Origin: Phycisphaerales bacterium
Lineage (GTDB): Bacteria > Planctomycetota > Phycisphaerae > Phycisphaerales > UBA1924
DNA: 64,000 nt
Direction of reading: 5' to 3'
Assembly: GCA_029213305.1 (NCBI GenBank)
Contig: JARGPA010000008.1
Coordinates: 37,585 to 101,584, forward strand
The notes under the pieces were generated by a model. It did no database searches. It was given only the letters and a program-made list of their open reading frames with translations, and was not told where the DNA came from. The position numbers were made by a program, and so were the translations under genes. Within the stretch, counting starts at the first letter, position 1. Every line of letters starts with the position of its first letter. Positions 9,008 to 17,256 of the stretch are shown piece by piece.

Positions 9008-10210
9008 ATGAATCCAGTCCACACGCCAAAAACGATGACCCGTGCTGATTTTGCTCAGAGCGCTGCTGATGCGCTCGAAGCGATCACTGACTCCAAAGAA
9101 CTCCAAATGCGATCATTGGTTGGATTCGATGGATTCATTGACTCGATTATTCATGTCGTCGACAAGCGTCATTCTATGACGAATGACGACTATGAACGAA
9201 TTCATACCATCCCAGAGTTTGCAGCTCGTTGTGGCGCAGCTGCGAACCGATCCGCAAATATTGAACTCGTAGTTACTGATGAACGGTACGGCGGGAACGG
9301 CCCGCTACTTTCGAGCGCGTTAGGTTCACTGGGATCTCCAGTGACTTACATCGGCGCCGTATCTACAGAGGACGATTGGAACAAGATTGATCCAATCTAT
9401 CAGCCGTTCGTTGAGAAATGCGATTCAGTCATCCCACTCTGTCCCCCCGGACGAACAGATGCGCTTGAGTTTGATGATGGAAAAATCATGCTCGGCAAAC
9501 CAGAGTCCGTCCAACGCGTAACTTGGGAACGAATCAAAGAAGTCGTCGGACTCGACAAACTCATTGACATCATTAATGACGTTTCTCTCATTTCTGTTGT
9601 CAACTGGACCTTGGTTGGAGGCGTTCCCGGAATCTGGGAAGGGCTCTGCAACGACATTTTTCCAAAGCTCAACAAAGATCGCAATCGACGCGTCTTTATT
9701 GATCTCTCCGATCCTGCAAAGCGCACGGATGAGGACATCGTTGTTGCAATGAAACTGATTCAGCAACTCCAAGAACATCTCCCTGTTACCCTTGGACTCA
9801 ATCTCGCAGAGAGTGGACGGGTTGGGAGAGTCATCGGAGTTGAGGTCTATGACGATGATCACAACCGAACTGTCGCAACCATGGTTCCTGAGGCTGCGAA
9901 GATCATTCGCGAAAAACTCGGACTCGATTGTGTTGTGATTCATCAACACACAGGCGCAGGCGGAGCAGATTCAAACGGCGAATCATTCTGGTTTGCAGGC
10001 CCTTACACGCGCAAACCTCGGATCTCGACAGGTGCAGGGGATCACTTTGGAGGCGGATTTAGTTTCGCTCAAATGTCCGGACTCCCTCTTGGGGAATCCC
10101 TCGCCGCCGCGTGCGGCGTTGCAGGAGCGTATGTCCGAGACGCCGCAAGCCCTTCTAGAGATCGCTTGATCCAGTTCCTTCGCGATTTACCTGTCCCTGA
10201 GACTCACTAA
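9008..10210 (+). CDS. PfkB-family carbohydrate kinase
   Basis: The 400-residue product has the PfkB/ribokinase layout: an N-terminal substrate region starting at VGFDGFIDSIIHV (38-50), a GGNGPLLSSALGSLG glycine-rich helix (about 95-109), and the anion-hole and catalytic motif STGAGDHFGGGF with the catalytic base at D345. It therefore transfers phosphate from ATP (or ADP) to a hydroxyl of a sugar or similar compound in the cytoplasm; the substrate cannot be read from sequence. It is longer than typical ribokinases (about 300-310) because of insertions between the N-terminal region and the ATP site. It is divergent from rdgB and lies 88 bases ahead of the fumarylacetoacetase gene without an obvious terminator between them, so read-through is possible. 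Confidence 0.85.
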   Translation: MNPVHTPKTMTRADFAQSAADALEAITDSKELQMRSLVGFDGFIDSIIHVVDKRHSMTNDDYERIHTIPEFAARCGAAANRSANIELVVTDERYGGNGPLLSSALGSLGSPVTYIGAVSTEDDWNKIDPIYQPFVEKCDSVIPLCPPGRTDALEFDDGKIMLGKPESVQRVTWERIKEVVGLDKLIDIINDVSLISVVNWTLVGGVPGIWEGLCNDIFPKLNKDRNRRVFIDLSDPAKRTDEDIVVAMKLIQQLQEHLPVTLGLNLAESGRVGRVIGVEVYDDDHNRTVATMVPEAAKIIREKLGLDCVVIHQHTGAGGADSNGESFWFAGPYTRKPRISTGAGDHFGGGFSFAQMSGLPLGESLAAACGVAGAYVRDAASPSRDRLIQFLRDLPVPETH

Positions 10211-10298
10211 AACGACGAATCCAGATTGATCGACTATCCTTCTCATCCAAGAGATATGTGCGTTTGTGCACACTTTTGTATAGAGAAGGAATCTGCTT

Positions 10299-11666
10299 AT
10301 GCCTTACGCAATTGACGAGACTCACGACCAGAACCTGATGTCATGGGTGGAGAGTGCAAACGATCCGAAGAATGATTTTCCGATTCAGAACCTCCCTTGG
10401 TGTCAAGTGTTCCTTGACGATGAAGACCAATGTGTGGTTACCGCTGTTCGAATTGGAAATAGTTTGGTGCTTGTTGATGTGCTTGCGTACGCAGGACTCC
10501 TTGACGAAGCAAACTCAGGGGAGTTCTCAGCTGTCGATGCATGTGATGAACAACCGTTCGAAGATCGTGCGAAAATTCGCAAACAGCTTTCCAAGCTTTT
10601 GAGTAAAGATTGCTCTGATCTTCGAGACAACGCAGAACTCCGTCAGCACGCAATCATTGAACTTGATGAGAAAGATCTTGTCATCCCCTTCTTCCCAGGT
10701 GATTACACCGATTTCTACGCCTCACTCTTTCATGCGACCAATGTGGGGTCCATGTTCCGTCCTGACAACCCACTACTTCCAAACTACAAGCACATCCCGA
10801 TTGGATACCACGGCCGAGCGTCCTCGATAGTTCAATCCGGAACTTCGATCAAGCGCCCTGTGGGACAACAAGCGCCGACAGAAGAAGGTGGATCACCAGG
10901 ATTTGGTCCGTGTAAACTTCTCGATTATGAGATGGAGATGGGTGTGATTGTCGGCCGGGGGAATGAGCTCGGAGAACCAATCTCCATCGAAAATGCAGAA
11001 GAACACATGCTCGGGATGTGCATCCTCAATGATTGGTCTGCACGAGATCTTCAAAAATGGGAATATGTCCCACTTGGACCTTTCCTTGCGAAGAACTTTG
11101 CATCGACAGTATCTCCGTACATCGTAACGATGGAGGCGCTCGCGCCGTTCCGTTGCGCGGCGCAAGAACGCGACGCTGGAGATCCACAGCCATTAGCGTA
11201 TATGGAGTCAGACGCGAATCGCAAAGCAGGCGGAATCGATATCAAGGTTGAAGTGTATCTCGCGTCTGCAAAGATGCGTGACGAAGGGATGGAGCCGGTA
11301 CATCTATCGACTGCAAACTTCAAGGATATGTACTGGACACTGGCGCAGATGCTCACCCATCACAGTGTCAACGGATGTAATCTTCAAGCAGGTGATCTAC
11401 TCGGATCTGGAACCATCTCAGGCCCAACGCGCGAAGCACGCGGATCAATGCTTGAACTCACATGGGACGGTGACCCGTTTGCGAATCCACCAGTACCAGC
11501 TCCTGGTACTCAACGCACGCCGATCGTGCTCCCAACAGGCGAAGAACGCAAATTCATTGCAGACGGCGACGAAGTCATCATGAAAGCATACTGTGAACGC
11601 GAAGGGTATCGCCGGATTGGGTTTGGAGAGTGCAGAGGCATTATCGAACCTGCTCGAACTCTTTGA
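10299..11666 (+). CDS. fahA: Fumarylacetoacetase
   Basis: The 455-residue enzyme performs the last step of tyrosine and homogentisate breakdown, cleaving fumarylacetoacetate to fumarate and acetoacetate. The N-terminal SH3-like domain (about 1-120) leads into the catalytic fold with DYTDFYASLFHATNVG, PNYKHIPIGYHGRASSIV, a metal-binding LDYEMEMGVIVG stretch, LNDWSARDLQKWEYVPLGPF and GSGTISGPTREARGSMLEL, all family signatures. It is a little longer than the mammalian and bacterial enzymes (about 420). The ATG is preceded by GAGAAGGA about 10 bases upstream. No other tyrosine-degradation gene is adjacent, and a strong terminator follows, so it is probably a one-gene unit or is joined only to the upstream kinase gene. 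Confidence 0.96.
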   Translation: MPYAIDETHDQNLMSWVESANDPKNDFPIQNLPWCQVFLDDEDQCVVTAVRIGNSLVLVDVLAYAGLLDEANSGEFSAVDACDEQPFEDRAKIRKQLSKLLSKDCSDLRDNAELRQHAIIELDEKDLVIPFFPGDYTDFYASLFHATNVGSMFRPDNPLLPNYKHIPIGYHGRASSIVQSGTSIKRPVGQQAPTEEGGSPGFGPCKLLDYEMEMGVIVGRGNELGEPISIENAEEHMLGMCILNDWSARDLQKWEYVPLGPFLAKNFASTVSPYIVTMEALAPFRCAAQERDAGDPQPLAYMESDANRKAGGIDIKVEVYLASAKMRDEGMEPVHLSTANFKDMYWTLAQMLTHHSVNGCNLQAGDLLGSGTISGPTREARGSMLELTWDGDPFANPPVPAPGTQRTPIVLPTGEERKFIADGDEVIMKAYCEREGYRRIGFGECRGIIEPARTL

Positions 11667-11691
11667 GTTTCCAATCATGAATCAACACGAC

Positions 11692-11720
11692 AACACCCGC
11701 TCAGTTGCGGGTGTTTTTTA
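11692..11720 (+). terminator. Terminator after fahA
   Basis: ACACCCGC and GCGGGTGT form an 8-bp stem around TCAGTT, followed by TTTTTTA. It begins 26 bases after the stop codon. Confidence 0.93.
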
Positions 11721-11839
11721 TTGAGTATCACTCGGTTTTGTGTGTGGATTCTGCATCAGGCAAATTCCTTTTACATCTATGAAAGTGCGCGAGATGTTCA
11801 TTCGATACATGATTATCTTTATTTATGAAGGATCAAAGG

Positions 11840-12907
11840 ATGTATGAAAAACCCAATGAAGAAGAAGCAAGATTACTTGCTCTTCAATCGTTACAAATAC
11901 TCGACACTCCGATTGAAGAACGATACGAGAGGATTACTCGTCTTGCATCGAGAGCGTTTGATGTTCCAATGTGCGCTATCTCATGTGTCGATCAAAATCG
12001 TCAGTGGTTCAAATCCATCCAAGGTGTCAATATTTGTCAGACTGCTCGTGATATCTCGTTCTGTCAAAGAACAATCGAATCGGATGAAATGTTTGTCATC
12101 CCTGATGCACGAATCGATCCTCGGTTTTGTGACAACCCGTTAGTGACGGGAGATCTTGGGATCGTTTTCTACGCAGGAGTACCTATCAGATCCTACGATT
12201 GTCAACCAATCGCGTCGTTCTGTCTTATTGATACGAAACCCAGAGAACTGAATGAGTATGAGCAGCAAATGTTGATCGACTTTGCTCGACTTGCTCAATA
12301 TGAAATCCATTCTGAATCCCCGATCAGTGTTCAAGATTCATTGATCCATCAGATCGGAGAATCATGGCGTCGTTCATTGATTGATCCATTAACTCGTTTG
12401 TGGAATCTTGATGGAATCCGAACAATTATGGATGAGTTCTTGCACAGGGTTGCTCAATCACAAACCTACATGAGCTCAATTATGATCGATCTTACGAATT
12501 ACAAACAAATCAATGCATCTATTGGTCATCCAGCCGCAGATAACCTGCTCAGAGAAATTAGCAAAAATATATTGAAAGAGTTTGGTGATGATTGCATTGT
12601 GTCCCGGATCGGCCCAGATCAGTTTTTGATCTTGCTCGACACCCTTACATGCATTGATTCCTTTTCAAGAACTGTCGATCACATTCAAGATTTTATTGAT
12701 CAGTTCCCGATCTCTGGGGTTCAAGAACGTACAACCCTGGGAGGCGCTATCTCTGCGGTTCTTGTTGACGGCCGATCCGATTGCTCAACTTGCGCTGTCT
12801 TTGAAACACTCGACGAAGGGATGTATAACGCAAAGATGTCTCACGAACTCCAGATTACAATTCTTGGAGATCCACCCATGACGAACAGTTCTAGATTTGC
12901 GGCGTGA
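11840..12907 (+). CDS. GAF domain protein with degenerate GGDEF domain
   Basis: A GAF sensor domain occupies about residues 20-160 (DTPIEERYERITRLASRAFDVP, then CVDQNRQWFKS and FYAGVPIR). A diguanylate-cyclase fold follows from about 178 (DPLTRLWNLDGI) to 340. The active-site loop reads GPDQF (258-262) where active enzymes have GGDEF or GGEEF, so the second Gly and the catalytic Glu are replaced. The metal-binding position in IMIDLTNYKQIN is retained. It is therefore probably catalytically dead and may bind c-di-GMP or GTP as an effector domain, though this is inference. No membrane helix is present. I prefer the ATG at 11840, which has AAGGA 7 bases upstream, over an ATG five codons earlier with no ribosome site. 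It stands alone after the fahA terminator. Confidence 0.82.
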   Translation: MYEKPNEEEARLLALQSLQILDTPIEERYERITRLASRAFDVPMCAISCVDQNRQWFKSIQGVNICQTARDISFCQRTIESDEMFVIPDARIDPRFCDNPLVTGDLGIVFYAGVPIRSYDCQPIASFCLIDTKPRELNEYEQQMLIDFARLAQYEIHSESPISVQDSLIHQIGESWRRSLIDPLTRLWNLDGIRTIMDEFLHRVAQSQTYMSSIMIDLTNYKQINASIGHPAADNLLREISKNILKEFGDDCIVSRIGPDQFLILLDTLTCIDSFSRTVDHIQDFIDQFPISGVQERTTLGGAISAVLVDGRSDCSTCAVFETLDEGMYNAKMSHELQITILGDPPMTNSSRFAA

Positions 12908-12927
12908 GTTGGACTACTACTAATGCT

Positions 12928-13767
12928 TTATAGAGTTGAATCGTTTGGGCAAAACGAGCATCGGACTCCTGGGATATAGTCAGGATCACAACGGAGCTTG
13001 GTCGTAAGTGCATGTCCACATCCAGGGCAGAACTTTGCTTGATCCGATGGAGCAAGATCGTGATTCACTCCGACCCGTTCATCGAACACATAACAATCGC
13101 CCTTCCACATGCTTTCGCTTTGTGGGACTTCTTCGAGGTATTTGAGGATCCCGCCTTCGAGATGGAAGACATGTTCGAACCCTTGCTCAAGCATCCACGA
13201 TGTTGATTTTTCGCAACGGATGCCTCCGGTGCAGAACATCGCAACTTTCTTGTGCACATCAGGATCGTAGTTGTTTTCGATAAATTCTGGGAGATCTCTG
13301 AATCGTTTAATGTTTGGATCAATCGCACCTTCGAATGTCCCTGCGTGACATTCATAATCGTTCCGAGTGTCGATCAGAACTACATCTGGATCCGATATCA
13401 CAGAGTTCCATTCTGTGGGTTTGACATATTGTCCGACGGTTTTGTTCGGATCGACATCCGCACCAATGTTGATCAATGAAGGTTTTACTTTTACCTTTGC
13501 TCGATTGAAGACATGCCCTGGCGCGTAGCTTGACTTGTAAGGCAAGTTTTCAAGTCCATCGTGAGCACGAATGATCTGGATGATTTGAGAGATAGCTTCT
13601 GGTTTGCCGCAGATAGTGCCGTTGATTCCTTCTTGAGCAAGCAAGATGGTGCCCATGATATCGCGTTCGATCATCTGTTCTTTGAGCGCAGGTGCAAACG
13701 ATTCGCAATCTTCGATAGCGGTAAACTTATAAAACGCAATGATTTGGTATTCGTTACTCTCGTTCAT
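12928..13767 (-). CDS. trhO: tRNA uridine(34) hydroxylase TrhO (rhodanese family)
   Basis: The 279-residue protein belongs to the YceA/TrhO family, which makes 5-hydroxyuridine at wobble position 34 of certain tRNAs using oxygen. An N-terminal ferredoxin-like domain (1-95, with LLAQEGINGTICG) precedes a rhodanese domain (about 115-220) whose active-site loop FCTGGIRCEKS holds the catalytic C179. The C-terminal tail has the CPGCGHAL...Y.PGVRCSFC cysteine cluster typical of this family. The ATG is preceded by GAGGGA; a TTG two codons upstream is a poorer choice. It lies tail-to-tail with the GAF gene and has a stem-loop in its leader. Confidence 0.93.
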   Translation of the reverse strand: MNESNEYQIIAFYKFTAIEDCESFAPALKEQMIERDIMGTILLAQEGINGTICGKPEAISQIIQIIRAHDGLENLPYKSSYAPGHVFNRAKVKVKPSLINIGADVDPNKTVGQYVKPTEWNSVISDPDVVLIDTRNDYECHAGTFEGAIDPNIKRFRDLPEFIENNYDPDVHKKVAMFCTGGIRCEKSTSWMLEQGFEHVFHLEGGILKYLEEVPQSESMWKGDCYVFDERVGVNHDLAPSDQAKFCPGCGHALTTKLRCDPDYIPGVRCSFCPNDSTL

Positions 13768-13795
13768 GATCAATCCCTCGGCGATAGGATTAAAG

Positions 13796-13820
13796 GCTTC
13801 GTTTCACGTCGAAACAAAGC
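13796..13820 (-). promoter_or_regulatory. Leader stem-loop upstream of trhO
   Basis: Two 10-base arms (GCTTCGTTTC on the + strand and GAAACAAAGC) pair at nine of ten positions around a 5-base loop. The structure ends 28 bases before the trhO start codon and is not followed by a T-run, so it resembles an mRNA leader hairpin or an operator more than a terminator. Its role is unproven. Confidence 0.4.
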
Positions 13821-13952
13821 ATCGCCCTCGAATACTTTCCTTAAATGTCCTGTTTATACCCCTAATTTGAGTCTGCATTGATTTATGCACAATGAGCCCC
13901 ACTCCTATACATTCTATGATCTGCTCAAGATCGCACTTTGGAGCTCATCATT

Positions 13953-14795
13953 ATGGATCATCACAGTATCGGTTTTCTTCATCCTGGTGCAATGGGAGTT
14001 TCGCTTGCAGCGAGTGCTGTCGCTTCAGGACACAAAGCGTATTGGGCGTCTGAAGGCCGAAGCGATGCGACACGAACAAGAGCTGATATGTATGGAATGA
14101 CAGACACTGAGTCGATCGAAGCATTATGTGCGAACTGTTCGATCATTGTGAGTGTTTGTCCTCCTCATGCGGCGGATCAGGTTGCAGATGAAGTCATCGG
14201 ACATGGGTTTGAAGGGACCTATGTCGATGCGAATGCGATCTCCCCACATCGTTCCAAGGAGATGGGGATTCGATTTGCGCAATCTCAGATCACTTATGTT
14301 GATGGTGGGATAATTGGAGGCCCAGCATGGCAACCCGGGACAGTCCTGTATCTCTCAGGAGAATATTCTGAATCTATCGCGTCGTGCTTTGTTGATGGGG
14401 TTCTCGAAACCAAAATCATAAGCAAGAGTATAGGTGATGCGTCTGCGCTCAAGATGTGTTACGCAGCTTACTCCAAAGGGTCTATGGCGTTACTCAGCGC
14501 CATAGTCGCAGTTTCGGAGCAACTAGGAATTCGAGATTCTCTGGAAGCGCAATGGGAACTAGATGAACCAGGTTTCTCGCAACAAACACATGAGCGGATC
14601 ATCCGAGTCACGAAAAAAGCTTGGAGATATGCTGGAGAGATGGAAGAAATTGCATCAACCTTTGAATCTGTTGATCTACCAAATGGATTCCATCTAGGAG
14701 CGAGCGAAGTCTATCAACGAATCGCGGATCTCAAGGATATGGAGATTGACCCATCGATTTCGGAAGTTATATCGCGACTCAGTGCAGAATGTTGA
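13953..14795 (+). CDS. NAD(P)-binding 6-phosphogluconate dehydrogenase-like protein (DUF1932)
   Basis: The 280-residue product starts with a Rossmann fold, IGFLHPGAMGVSLAASA, the dinucleotide motif of the beta-hydroxyacid dehydrogenase superfamily. YVDANAISPHRSKEM and YVDGGIIGGPAW match the substrate region of the 6PGDH_N group. The C-terminal half (about 180-280, from DASALKMCYAAYSKGSMALL) fits the DUF1932 all-helical domain found in a subgroup of these enzymes; the lysine in ALKM is at the usual catalytic position. It probably oxidises a hydroxy-acid, with unknown substrate. The ATG has GGAG 8 bases upstream, better than a TTG five codons earlier. It is divergent from trhO with a 185-base gap. 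Confidence 0.82.
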   Translation: MDHHSIGFLHPGAMGVSLAASAVASGHKAYWASEGRSDATRTRADMYGMTDTESIEALCANCSIIVSVCPPHAADQVADEVIGHGFEGTYVDANAISPHRSKEMGIRFAQSQITYVDGGIIGGPAWQPGTVLYLSGEYSESIASCFVDGVLETKIISKSIGDASALKMCYAAYSKGSMALLSAIVAVSEQLGIRDSLEAQWELDEPGFSQQTHERIIRVTKKAWRYAGEMEEIASTFESVDLPNGFHLGASEVYQRIADLKDMEIDPSISEVISRLSAEC

Positions 14796-14820
14796 ACTCG
14801 AGACTCCATGTTGGTTCAAA

Positions 14821-14850
14821 AATGAAAACGCCTCGCAATATGCGAGGCGT
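14821..14850 (-). terminator. Terminator of tRNA-Ala, leftward
   Basis: A 10-bp perfect stem (14828-14837 with 14841-14850) closes a 3-base loop, and leftward transcripts then run into TTTT and a further T-rich stretch. It starts 14 bases beyond the 3' end of the tRNA. It may also stop rightward transcripts from the dehydrogenase gene, though the T-run on that side is weak. Confidence 0.85.
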
Positions 14851-14863
14851 AATTCATTTTAAG

Positions 14864-14936
14864 TGGAGGACAGGGGACTTGAACCCCTAACTTCCAGCTT
14901 GCAAAGCTGGCACTCTACCAATTGAGTTAGTCCCCC
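14864..14936 (-). tRNA. tRNA-Ala(UGC)
   Basis: The minus strand folds into a complete 73-base cloverleaf without encoded CCA. The anticodon stem is CCAGC/GCTGG around loop TTTGCAA, giving anticodon TGC, which reads GCA and other alanine codons. The T arm has GGGG-TTCAAGT-CCCC. The acceptor stem contains the G3-U70 wobble pair that identifies alanine tRNAs, followed by discriminator A. The tRNA is a single gene with a possible promoter upstream and a terminator downstream. Confidence 0.97.
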
Positions 14937-14982
14937 AGTGCCGACAAGTCGGACTGGCGACATCATAAAGACATCGGGGGCA

Positions 14983-14988
14983 AGTATA
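14983..14988 (-). promoter_or_regulatory. Candidate -10 element for tRNA-Ala
   Basis: On the minus strand TATACT lies about 45 bases upstream of the mature tRNA 5' end, a suitable place for a -10 box. No convincing -35 box is seen 17 bases further upstream. A 5-bp hairpin (CCGAC/GTCGG, 14941-14952) lies between it and the tRNA and could mark a processing site. Confidence 0.35.
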
Positions 14989-15099
14989 GCCCACCAACAT
15001 GTGGATGATCCAGTCATTTGAATTCGCAATTGTACATGTGCAAAAGAGCATCTGATCGCGTATTGTGTGAGTCCGATAGGAACACACTCTGGAGATATC

Positions 15100-16044
15100 A
15101 TGAATCGCCCAAACCGAACCCTGATTCAGCCGTTTACTGCCGTCCTTGCGATACTTTCTTCGCCTTTGATTGCTCAATCGGAGAATTCTGATCCTGTTGA
15201 GAGTGAAGAATCCTCCGTCACTACCCTTGTTGATAGGAATGGGAAGGACATCCATTGGAGTTCTACCGCGTCCACGACTTACTTCAATGAGACCGATTTT
15301 GATGATAACACTGGGTCTCTTGAATCCTGGTCCACCAAAGCAGGGATCGCAGCAGCGATGGATTTGGGAGAGGGAAGACTCAACATCGGATTTGATGCAG
15401 AGCAGATCTCGTACGACTTTACTGCCATGGGTGGCGGCGGGTCGAGCTTTGATGATGTCACAACTCTCTCTGTTTCGAGTACCTACTTTGGGCGAATCGA
15501 CGATAACTCTTCTTGGTTCGCGGGTGCAACTGCAAGAGCATCATATGAGTCAGGAGCAAGTTTCGATGATTCGATCGCCGGCGGCGCCTTCGGTGGGTAT
15601 CGACACAAAGTCTCTGACAAACTCGATCTCGGGCTCGGGATCGGTGTTTTTTCTCGACTCGAAGATGACATACTAATTGTCCCAATTCCGCAGATTCGGT
15701 ATGACATGGGAAACGGTTGGACACTTGAGAACGAACGAATCGGAATCAAACTGAACTACAAGATGAACGATTCTGTTTCTATGGCGCTAACAGGTGAATA
15801 CAAATCTCGATCTTTCAGACTCGATGATTCAAACGCAGTATCCGCGGGCGCTACATCAGAATCCAAGCTCCCTGTGTCATTCAGCGTTCAATACGCGCCC
15901 AACAACAAAGTGAATCTGCATGGCCGCATTGGTGCAGCATTTGGCGGTGAACTCGAGTTCTTCAACGCAGCAGGAACAAGTGTTTCCACGCGCGATCTTG
16001 AAACCAGTGTCTTCTTTGGTTTTGGTGGATCGATCAGGTTCTAA
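15100..16044 (+). CDS. Outer-membrane beta-barrel protein
   Basis: The 314-residue protein has a signal peptide ending near SSPLIAQSE, an acidic linker, and then alternating amphipathic strands (HWSSTASTTYFNETDF, NIGFDAEQISYDFTAM, STYFGRIDDNSSWFAGATARASYES and others). It ends FFGFGGSIRF, with an aromatic C-terminal residue as expected of a barrel inserted in the outer membrane. The predicted strand number is compatible with a 10- to 14-strand barrel. I do not recognise the family. A GGAG motif precedes the ATG; a GTG 11 codons earlier is out of place for a signal peptide. Tail-to-tail with the cyclophilin gene, with only 5 bases between stops. Confidence 0.75.
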   Translation: MNRPNRTLIQPFTAVLAILSSPLIAQSENSDPVESEESSVTTLVDRNGKDIHWSSTASTTYFNETDFDDNTGSLESWSTKAGIAAAMDLGEGRLNIGFDAEQISYDFTAMGGGGSSFDDVTTLSVSSTYFGRIDDNSSWFAGATARASYESGASFDDSIAGGAFGGYRHKVSDKLDLGLGIGVFSRLEDDILIVPIPQIRYDMGNGWTLENERIGIKLNYKMNDSVSMALTGEYKSRSFRLDDSNAVSAGATSESKLPVSFSVQYAPNNKVNLHGRIGAAFGGELEFFNAAGTSVSTRDLETSVFFGFGGSIRF

Positions 16045-16049
16045 TCTGT

Positions 16050-17147
16050 TTACCGATCAGGTTCAGTAAGCGATGTGTCAGATGTGTCCTCATCTGCATT
16101 TCTATCTTGCGCACTTAAGGGTAAAAGACGATCTGAGATCGCGGGTGCATCTCGCGAAAAAGTCTTTTCGATCATCGGAGGATCTAGAGGACGATCGTCT
16201 GCATCAACAGGTGATGCAGCGATTGCACGAATGACATCTGCTCCTGAGACTGCTTGAGCGAACGCGGTGTATCGTCCATCGAGGAATGACGTCCCATCTC
16301 GTGAGAGACACACAAAGACTTGTGAACCATTCGTGTTGGGGTCTGCAGCCCGCGCCATCGAAAGCACTCCGAAATCGTGTAGAAGTGTTGTCTTTTCAAG
16401 ATCGACCATGTAACCCGGACCACCTGATCCGGTCCCAGACGGATCTCCGACTTGAATGACGAACTTTCGGCCGTCGGCGAGCGCCGCGACGATTCGATGG
16501 AAAATGATGTCAGTATAAAAACCACCCTGAACTAGATGTATGAAGTTGTACGCGGTATTTGGCGCTGCATCTGGGCGCATTCTGAAGACGATGTCACCTT
16601 CGTTTGTCTGCATGACGACTTCTTGTTCGATATAGATTCGTAACCCTGAGTAGGTAACTTCTCGTTCTGCAGATTCAACTTGTCCCTTTGCAAACATCGT
16701 TGATCGACGATCGTCCTCAAAGACTACTTTTGCATCATCTGATTCTGACAAACTCATTGTTGATTCATCTGCTCGAACTGCGATGTTCGGAGTAACCATT
16801 GGTTGGATTACCAATGGTGCTCCAGTTGCATCCGAATCGAGATAGAGTTGAGCAAGGAGGACTTGTGCAGATTTGTCGCTCCATATCGTTGGGAACAAGC
16901 TCGTCAGATCGACTCGTCCCCCCGCTGCGGGCGCTGAATGGACAACTTTGAGGGTTTCTGGATGAACGAGATCAATACGCAACTCTCCAAAGAACTCGTC
17001 TGGTGATTGAACATAAACAACAACTCGTTGTCCAACTCCGTAGTACAAACGATCAGGGATCAGTTGTGCTTTCAAGTTCGATGAGATGATCATCACAACA
17101 CAGAGTGTTAGGAACGTCTTGAAACGGTTCATAAGAGAAGTTTGCAT
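16050..17147 (-). CDS. Secreted cyclophilin-type peptidyl-prolyl isomerase
   Basis: The 365-residue product has a signal peptide (MNRFKTFLTLCVVMIISSNLKAQ within the first 28 residues), a beta-rich N-terminal domain of unknown type (about 30-180), and a cyclophilin domain (about 180-345). The isomerase part shows NEGDIVFRMRPDAAPNTAYNFIHLV, FYTDIIFHRI, FVIQVGDPSGTGSGGPGY, FGVLSMARAADPNTNGSQVFV and FLDGRYTAFAQAVSG. The usual FHRVI..F.IQGGD core is kept in modified form (FHRI then FVIQVGD). It would catalyse proline cis-trans isomerisation in the periplasm and may help fold exported proteins. A proline-poor acidic tail follows. The gene is monocistronic by spacing. The start codon has no strong ribosome site. 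Confidence 0.88.
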   Translation of the reverse strand: MQTSLMNRFKTFLTLCVVMIISSNLKAQLIPDRLYYGVGQRVVVYVQSPDEFFGELRIDLVHPETLKVVHSAPAAGGRVDLTSLFPTIWSDKSAQVLLAQLYLDSDATGAPLVIQPMVTPNIAVRADESTMSLSESDDAKVVFEDDRRSTMFAKGQVESAEREVTYSGLRIYIEQEVVMQTNEGDIVFRMRPDAAPNTAYNFIHLVQGGFYTDIIFHRIVAALADGRKFVIQVGDPSGTGSGGPGYMVDLEKTTLLHDFGVLSMARAADPNTNGSQVFVCLSRDGTSFLDGRYTAFAQAVSGADVIRAIAASPVDADDRPLDPPMIEKTFSRDAPAISDRLLPLSAQDRNADEDTSDTSLTEPDR

Positions 17148-17256
17148 GATGAAAGGATACCCCGGATAAGCTCCCTGTGTCGCAGATGCGCACAGACAAC
17201 CTTCTTTGGTGAGATTTGATTTGTTTGAGGATTATCGTGGTACTGAATACCTGATA

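Noticed and set aside
14859-15101. Open frame on the minus strand across the tRNA ending in GGSSPLSST-like residues
   Set aside because: It is the usual false translation of a tRNA gene; the cloverleaf with G3-U70 and anticodon TGC explains the sequence.
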